Assembly: GCA_016283605.1 (NCBI GenBank)
Contig: JAEENF010000052.1
Span: 1-17,128 of the forward strand
DNA length: 17,128 nucleotides
DNA from: Prevotella sp.
GTDB lineage: Bacteria; Bacteroidota; Bacteroidia; Bacteroidales; Bacteroidaceae
Reading direction: 5' to 3'
Each line of letters opens with the position of its first letter. Position 1 is the first letter of the stretch. The translations under genes were made by a program, and so were the position numbers. The notes under the pieces were generated by a model. The model was given only the letters and a program-made list of their open reading frames with translations. It was not told where the DNA came from and made no database searches. This document shows, piece by piece, positions 13,911-17,128 of the stretch.

Positions 13911-15335
13911 ATGAAATTATATAGCGACGAAGAATTAGCAGACCTATTAGACCAGGAGATATTCCACCAGATTAGTGAGGCTGCAGACCAATTAGGTCTG
14001 GAGTGCTATGTGGTGGGTGGCTATGTCCGTGACATCTTCCTCGAGCGCCCCTCGAACGACATCGACGTGGTGGTCGTGGGAAGTGGTATCTCTGTGGCTC
14101 AGGAACTGAAACGGATGCTGGGTCGCAAGGCGCATCTCTCCGTCTTTAAGAACTTCGGCACGGCGCAGGTCAAGTTTTCGAAGAGTGAAGTCGAGTTTGT
14201 CGGTGCCCGTAGGGAGAGCTACAGCCACGATTCGCGCAAGCCCATCGTGGAGGATGGAACCTTGGAGGATGACCAGAACCGTCGTGACTTCACCATCAAT
14301 GCGATGGCGATCTGTCTGAACAAAGACCGTTTTGGCGAACTCGTCGATCCCTTCAACGGACTGGCTGACCTTGAGGACGGTATCATTGCCACCCCGTTGG
14401 AGCCGGACATCACTTTCAGCGACGACCCGTTGCGTATGATGCGATGCATCCGCTTTGCCACACAGCTGAACTTCCAGATCGAAGACGAGACCTTTGTCGC
14501 TTTGGAGCGGATGGCCGACCGTATCAAGATTGTCAGTGGTGAGCGTATCAAGGATGAACTCAATAAGATTATCATGGCACCGCATCCCAGCATCGGCTTC
14601 GAATACCTGCAACGCTGTGGTCTTCTGCAGATTATCCTGCCTGAGCTCTCCGCCTTGGATATCGTCGACCAGAAAAACGGCCGGGCGCATAAAAACAACT
14701 TCTATCACACCCTCGAGGTGCTGGAGAACGTCGTAAAAAGTGAAGCTCCACTCTGGCTGCGCTGGGCCGCTCTGCTGCACGACGTGGGTAAGACCAAGTC
14801 GAAACGTTGGGACCCCGCCATCGGCTGGACTTTCCACAACCACAACCTGATCGGGGCCAAGATGGTACCGCAGATCTTCCGTCGGCTGATGTTGCCGATG
14901 GACATGAAGATGAAATACGTCCAGAAACTGGTGGAGTTGCACATGCGTCCCATTGCCATTGCCGATGATGAGGTGACGGATTCGGCCGTACGTCGGCTGT
15001 TGAATGATGCCGGTGAGGATATCGAGGATCTGATGATGCTCTGCGAGGCGGATATCACATCGAAGAACGAGGTGCGCAAGAAACTGTTCCTTGAGAATTT
15101 CCGGATGGTGCGCGAGAAGCTCACAGATCTGAAAGAAAAGGACTATGTGCGTCTGTTGCAGCCCGTGATCGACGGCAATGAGATTATGGAGATGTTCCAC
15201 CTGAAGCCTTCACGTGAGGTGGGCATCCTCAAACAATACCTCAAGGATGCGGTCCTTGACAACCGCGTCGAAAACGAGCGAGAGCCTCTCATGGCCCTCC
15301 TGATGCAAAAAGCGAAAGAAATGAAACTGGATTAA
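13911..15335 (+). CDS. cca: CCA tRNA nucleotidyltransferase with HD domain
   Basis: This enzyme adds or repairs the 3'-CCA end of tRNAs in the cytoplasm. The 474-residue protein is a class II nucleotidyltransferase. The catalytic head has GGYVRD (36-41), D50 and D52 in NDIDVVVVG, RRDFTINAMA (124-133) and DDPLRMMRCIRFATQL (171-186) with the ERIKDEL helix (211-217). The second half carries an HD phosphohydrolase domain: H265 in FYHTLEVLENV, H290-D291 in LLHDVGKTKSK, and FHNHNLIGAKM. The ATG at 13911 was chosen because the homology starts at once (MKLYSDEEL) and the promoter is just upstream; the frame stays open far upstream only as a shadow of the minus-strand genes. Related poly(A) polymerases share the head, but the HD fusion favours Cca. 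Confidence 0.94.
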   Translation: MKLYSDEELADLLDQEIFHQISEAADQLGLECYVVGGYVRDIFLERPSNDIDVVVVGSGISVAQELKRMLGRKAHLSVFKNFGTAQVKFSKSEVEFVGARRESYSHDSRKPIVEDGTLEDDQNRRDFTINAMAICLNKDRFGELVDPFNGLADLEDGIIATPLEPDITFSDDPLRMMRCIRFATQLNFQIEDETFVALERMADRIKIVSGERIKDELNKIIMAPHPSIGFEYLQRCGLLQIILPELSALDIVDQKNGRAHKNNFYHTLEVLENVVKSEAPLWLRWAALLHDVGKTKSKRWDPAIGWTFHNHNLIGAKMVPQIFRRLMLPMDMKMKYVQKLVELHMRPIAIADDEVTDSAVRRLLNDAGEDIEDLMMLCEADITSKNEVRKKLFLENFRMVREKLTDLKEKDYVRLLQPVIDGNEIMEMFHLKPSREVGILKQYLKDAVLDNRVENEREPLMALLMQKAKEMKLD

Positions 15336-15340
15336 AAAAA

Positions 15341-15367
15341 GTTGTCCAAGTTGTTCAAGTTGTCGTC
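15341..15367 (+). repeat. 3 x 9-base tandem array before the GH89 gene
   Basis: The units GTTGTCCAA, GTTGTTCAA, GTTGTCGTC lie in the 47-base gap between cca and the GH89 gene, ending 15 bases before its ATG. The array is 25 of 27 identical to the right arm at 932-958, which likewise ends 20 bases before an ATG-AAG-AAG start. Confidence 0.85.
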
Positions 15368-15382
15368 TTAAAAGATTGTTAT

Positions 15383-17128
15383 ATGAAGAAACTATTACTA
15401 ACCGCAATTGTCACTCTGATCTCTATGCAGATTTGGGCTAACCCAGTAGACGAGTTGCTGGAGCGTATCGACAAGGGCGCTTCGGCGAAGTTTAAGACAC
15501 AGTTGGTAAAGAGTGACAAGGACTTCTTCGAACTCGACCAGCAGGGCAAGAAGGTGGTCATCAGGGGCAACACGTGGGTGAACATCGCCTCGGGACTGAA
15601 CTGGTATTTGAAGTACTATGCCGGTATCCACCTCTCATGGAACCAGATGCAGGCCAAGCTGCCCGCCGTGATGCCTGCTGTGACTAAGAAAGAACGCCAC
15701 GAGACCGATCTGACCCTGCGGTACGACTTCAACTACTGCACTTTCTCTTATTCCATGGCCTTCTGGGATTGGGCGCGTTGGGAAAAGGAGATCGACTGGA
15801 TGGCGCTGCACGGCATCAACCTGCCGTTGGCCATCGTCGGTGAAGAGTGCGTCTGGCGCAATATGCTCCTGAAACTGGGCTATTCGGAAGAAGAGGTCGG
15901 GAAGTTTATTGCAGGTCCGGCATTCCTGGCCTGGTGGGAGATGAACAACCTCGAAGGGTGGGGTGGACCCTTGCCACTCTCTTGGTACGACCGTCAGGAG
16001 AAGTTGCAGAAGCAGATCCTCGCCCGTATGAAACAGCTGGGTATGCACCCCGTATTGCCAGGCTACTGCGGTATGGTGCCTCACGACGCCAAAGAGAAAC
16101 TCGGCTTGAACGTGGCTGACGCGGGACTGTGGAACGGTTTCCAGCGTCCGGCAAATCTCCTGCCTACCGATGAACGGTTCTCTGAGATTGCCACCTTATA
16201 TTATAATGAACTCACTAAGCTCTTCGGCAAGGCCGACTATTACTCGATGGATCCCTTCCACGAGAGTAATGACGACCCTTCCATCGACTACGCTAAGGCC
16301 GGTGAGGCGATGATGCAGGCCATGAAACGGGTGAATCCGAAGGCCGTATGGGTGATCCAGGGTTGGACGGAGAATCCGCGCGAGGCGATGGTCGATGGCA
16401 TGAAAACCGGCGACCTGCTGGTGCTCGACCTCTTCTCGGAGTGTCGTCCGATGTTCGGCATCCCCAGCATCTGGAAACGTGAAGAGGGCTATAAACAACA
16501 CCAGTGGCTCTTCTGTCTCCTCGAGAACTTCGGTGCCAACGTCGGCCTCCACGGCCGCATGGACCAGCTCCTCGACAACTTCTACAGCACAGACTATTCA
16601 CTATTCACTAATCACTATTCACTCCGAAAGGGTATCGGTTTCACCATGGAGGGCTCAGAAAACAACCCCGTGATGTTCGAGTTGATGAGTGAGCTGCCTT
16701 GGCGGCCGGAGAAATTTAAGAAGGAAGACTGGATCCGTAGTTATGTCAAGGCTCGCTACGGCGTGGAGGATCCTAACATCGAACGGGCGTGGCTGATCCT
16801 TGTGCGTAGCATTTACAATTGTCCTGCAGGCAACAACCAGCAGGGTCCTCACGAGAGTATTTTCTGCGGACGGCCCACGTTGAATAACTTCCAGGCATCG
16901 TCATGGTCGAAGATGAAAAATTATTATGATCCTGCCAATACGCGTGAGGCTGCAAAGCTGATGAACAGTGTGGCGGAGAAGTATCGCGGCAACAACAATT
17001 TTGAGTACGACCTTGTGGATATTACCCGTCAGGCGCTTGCCGACCAAGCGCGTCTGCAGTATCAACGTGCCATTGCCGACTACAAGGCCTTTGCCCGTGA
17101 TGAGTTCGAGTCCGACTATCGTCGTAGC
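15383..17128 (+). CDS. Alpha-N-acetylglucosaminidase, GH89, 3' end outside the window
   Basis: A secreted enzyme that removes terminal alpha-linked GlcNAc, for example from heparan sulphate or mucin glycans (the substrate is inferred from the family). A signal peptide is visible (MKKLLLTAIVTLISMQIWA), followed by the N-terminal domain (about 20-100) and the TIM-barrel from about 105. Family motifs include RYDFNYCTFSYSMAFWDW (113-130), WEKEIDWMALHGINLPLAIV (133-152), LPGYCGMVPHDA, and DPFHESND with E294 as likely acid/base. The likely nucleophile is E423 in GIGFTMEGSENN. Residues 404-414 are encoded by a 7-base tandem array (16596-16623) nine residues before E423. All 582 codons visible are open; the C-terminal helical part continues beyond the edge. 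No promoter is seen in the 47-base gap, so it may be read from the cca promoter. Confidence 0.94.
   Translation, partial: MKKLLLTAIVTLISMQIWANPVDELLERIDKGASAKFKTQLVKSDKDFFELDQQGKKVVIRGNTWVNIASGLNWYLKYYAGIHLSWNQMQAKLPAVMPAVTKKERHETDLTLRYDFNYCTFSYSMAFWDWARWEKEIDWMALHGINLPLAIVGEECVWRNMLLKLGYSEEEVGKFIAGPAFLAWWEMNNLEGWGGPLPLSWYDRQEKLQKQILARMKQLGMHPVLPGYCGMVPHDAKEKLGLNVADAGLWNGFQRPANLLPTDERFSEIATLYYNELTKLFGKADYYSMDPFHESNDDPSIDYAKAGEAMMQAMKRVNPKAVWVIQGWTENPREAMVDGMKTGDLLVLDLFSECRPMFGIPSIWKREEGYKQHQWLFCLLENFGANVGLHGRMDQLLDNFYSTDYSLFTNHYSLRKGIGFTMEGSENNPVMFELMSELPWRPEKFKKEDWIRSYVKARYGVEDPNIERAWLILVRSIYNCPAGNNQQGPHESIFCGRPTLNNFQASSWSKMKNYYDPANTREAAKLMNSVAEKYRGNNNFEYDLVDITRQALADQARLQYQRAIADYKAFARDEFESDYRRS
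16596..16623 (+). repeat. 4 x 7-base tandem array (ATTCACT) within the GH89 gene
   Basis: The units ATTCACT, ATTCACT, AATCACT, ATTCACT are consecutive. They encode Y-S-L-F-T-N-H-Y-S-L inside the catalytic domain. The unit matches the NTTCACT unit at 7011-7038. The reading frame stays open, so 28 bases of repeat were gained with compensating changes or replaced older sequence. Confidence 0.85.

Noticed and set aside
13992..15200. A 402-codon minus-strand open frame opposite cca
   Set aside because: The plus strand encodes a clear CCA nucleotidyltransferase with all motifs; the antisense frame is His/Gln-rich and looks like a codon-bias shadow.

Overview
The window reads as chromosomal DNA from a Bacteroidales bacterium, most likely a Prevotella/Segatella-type gut organism. 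The evidence is the gene content (DUF4923 lipoprotein, PadR-PspC pair, DUF1599 and DoxX/MauE genes beside tpiA, a GH89 glycosidase), the lack of Shine-Dalgarno sequences, and several promoters of the Bacteroidota form TTTG-N20-TAnnTTTG. No tRNA, rRNA, CRISPR array, transposase or integrase was seen. The species is an inference.

Layout. (1) At 1-373, minus strand, is the N-terminal part of cbiB/cobD (cobalamin biosynthesis), cut by the window edge. (2) At 453-2607, plus strand, a PadR regulator with a palindromic putative operator precedes a PspC-domain membrane protein; a large inverted repeat spans their junction. (3) At 2653-3426 a DUF4923-type lipoprotein has its own promoter and terminator. 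(4) At 3404-3842 lies a separate small unit: promoter, cobalamin riboswitch, a 34-codon ORF with a signal-peptide-like N-terminus, and a strong terminator. (5) From about 13818 down to 3841, minus strand, runs one tightly packed series of genes: lipoprotein, DUF1599 protein, DoxX/MauE-like protein fused in frame to triosephosphate isomerase, SPOR protein, GTP cyclohydrolase I, an unknown membrane protein, an inositol-monophosphatase-family enzyme, then an RND adaptor and RND pump. Gaps in the first part are about 11 bases or less, with one 4-base overlap. (6) From 13856 onward, plus strand, come CCA tRNA nucleotidyltransferase and a GH89 alpha-N-acetylglucosaminidase that runs off the window end.

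The most unusual feature is a set of very short tandem arrays, each about 27-28 bases long and built as 3 x 9 or 4 x 7 bases. They lie at gene junctions (878-958, 7011-7038, 15341-15367) and inside coding sequence (3677-3704, 5458-5484, 16596-16623). Inside genes they encode the hydrophobic core of the mini-protein's signal peptide, a Gly-Val-Gln triplet insertion in the RND pump loop, and a segment nine residues before the GH89 nucleophile. The other standout features are the riboswitch-controlled 34-residue ORF and the DoxX-TPI fusion.

Functionally, the long minus-strand cluster mixes housekeeping enzymes (glycolysis, folate/pterin, phosphatase) with envelope proteins and an efflux pump that lacks a neighbouring outer-membrane channel gene. 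cbiB and the riboswitch both point to cobalamin metabolism, but about 3 kb and other transcription units separate them.
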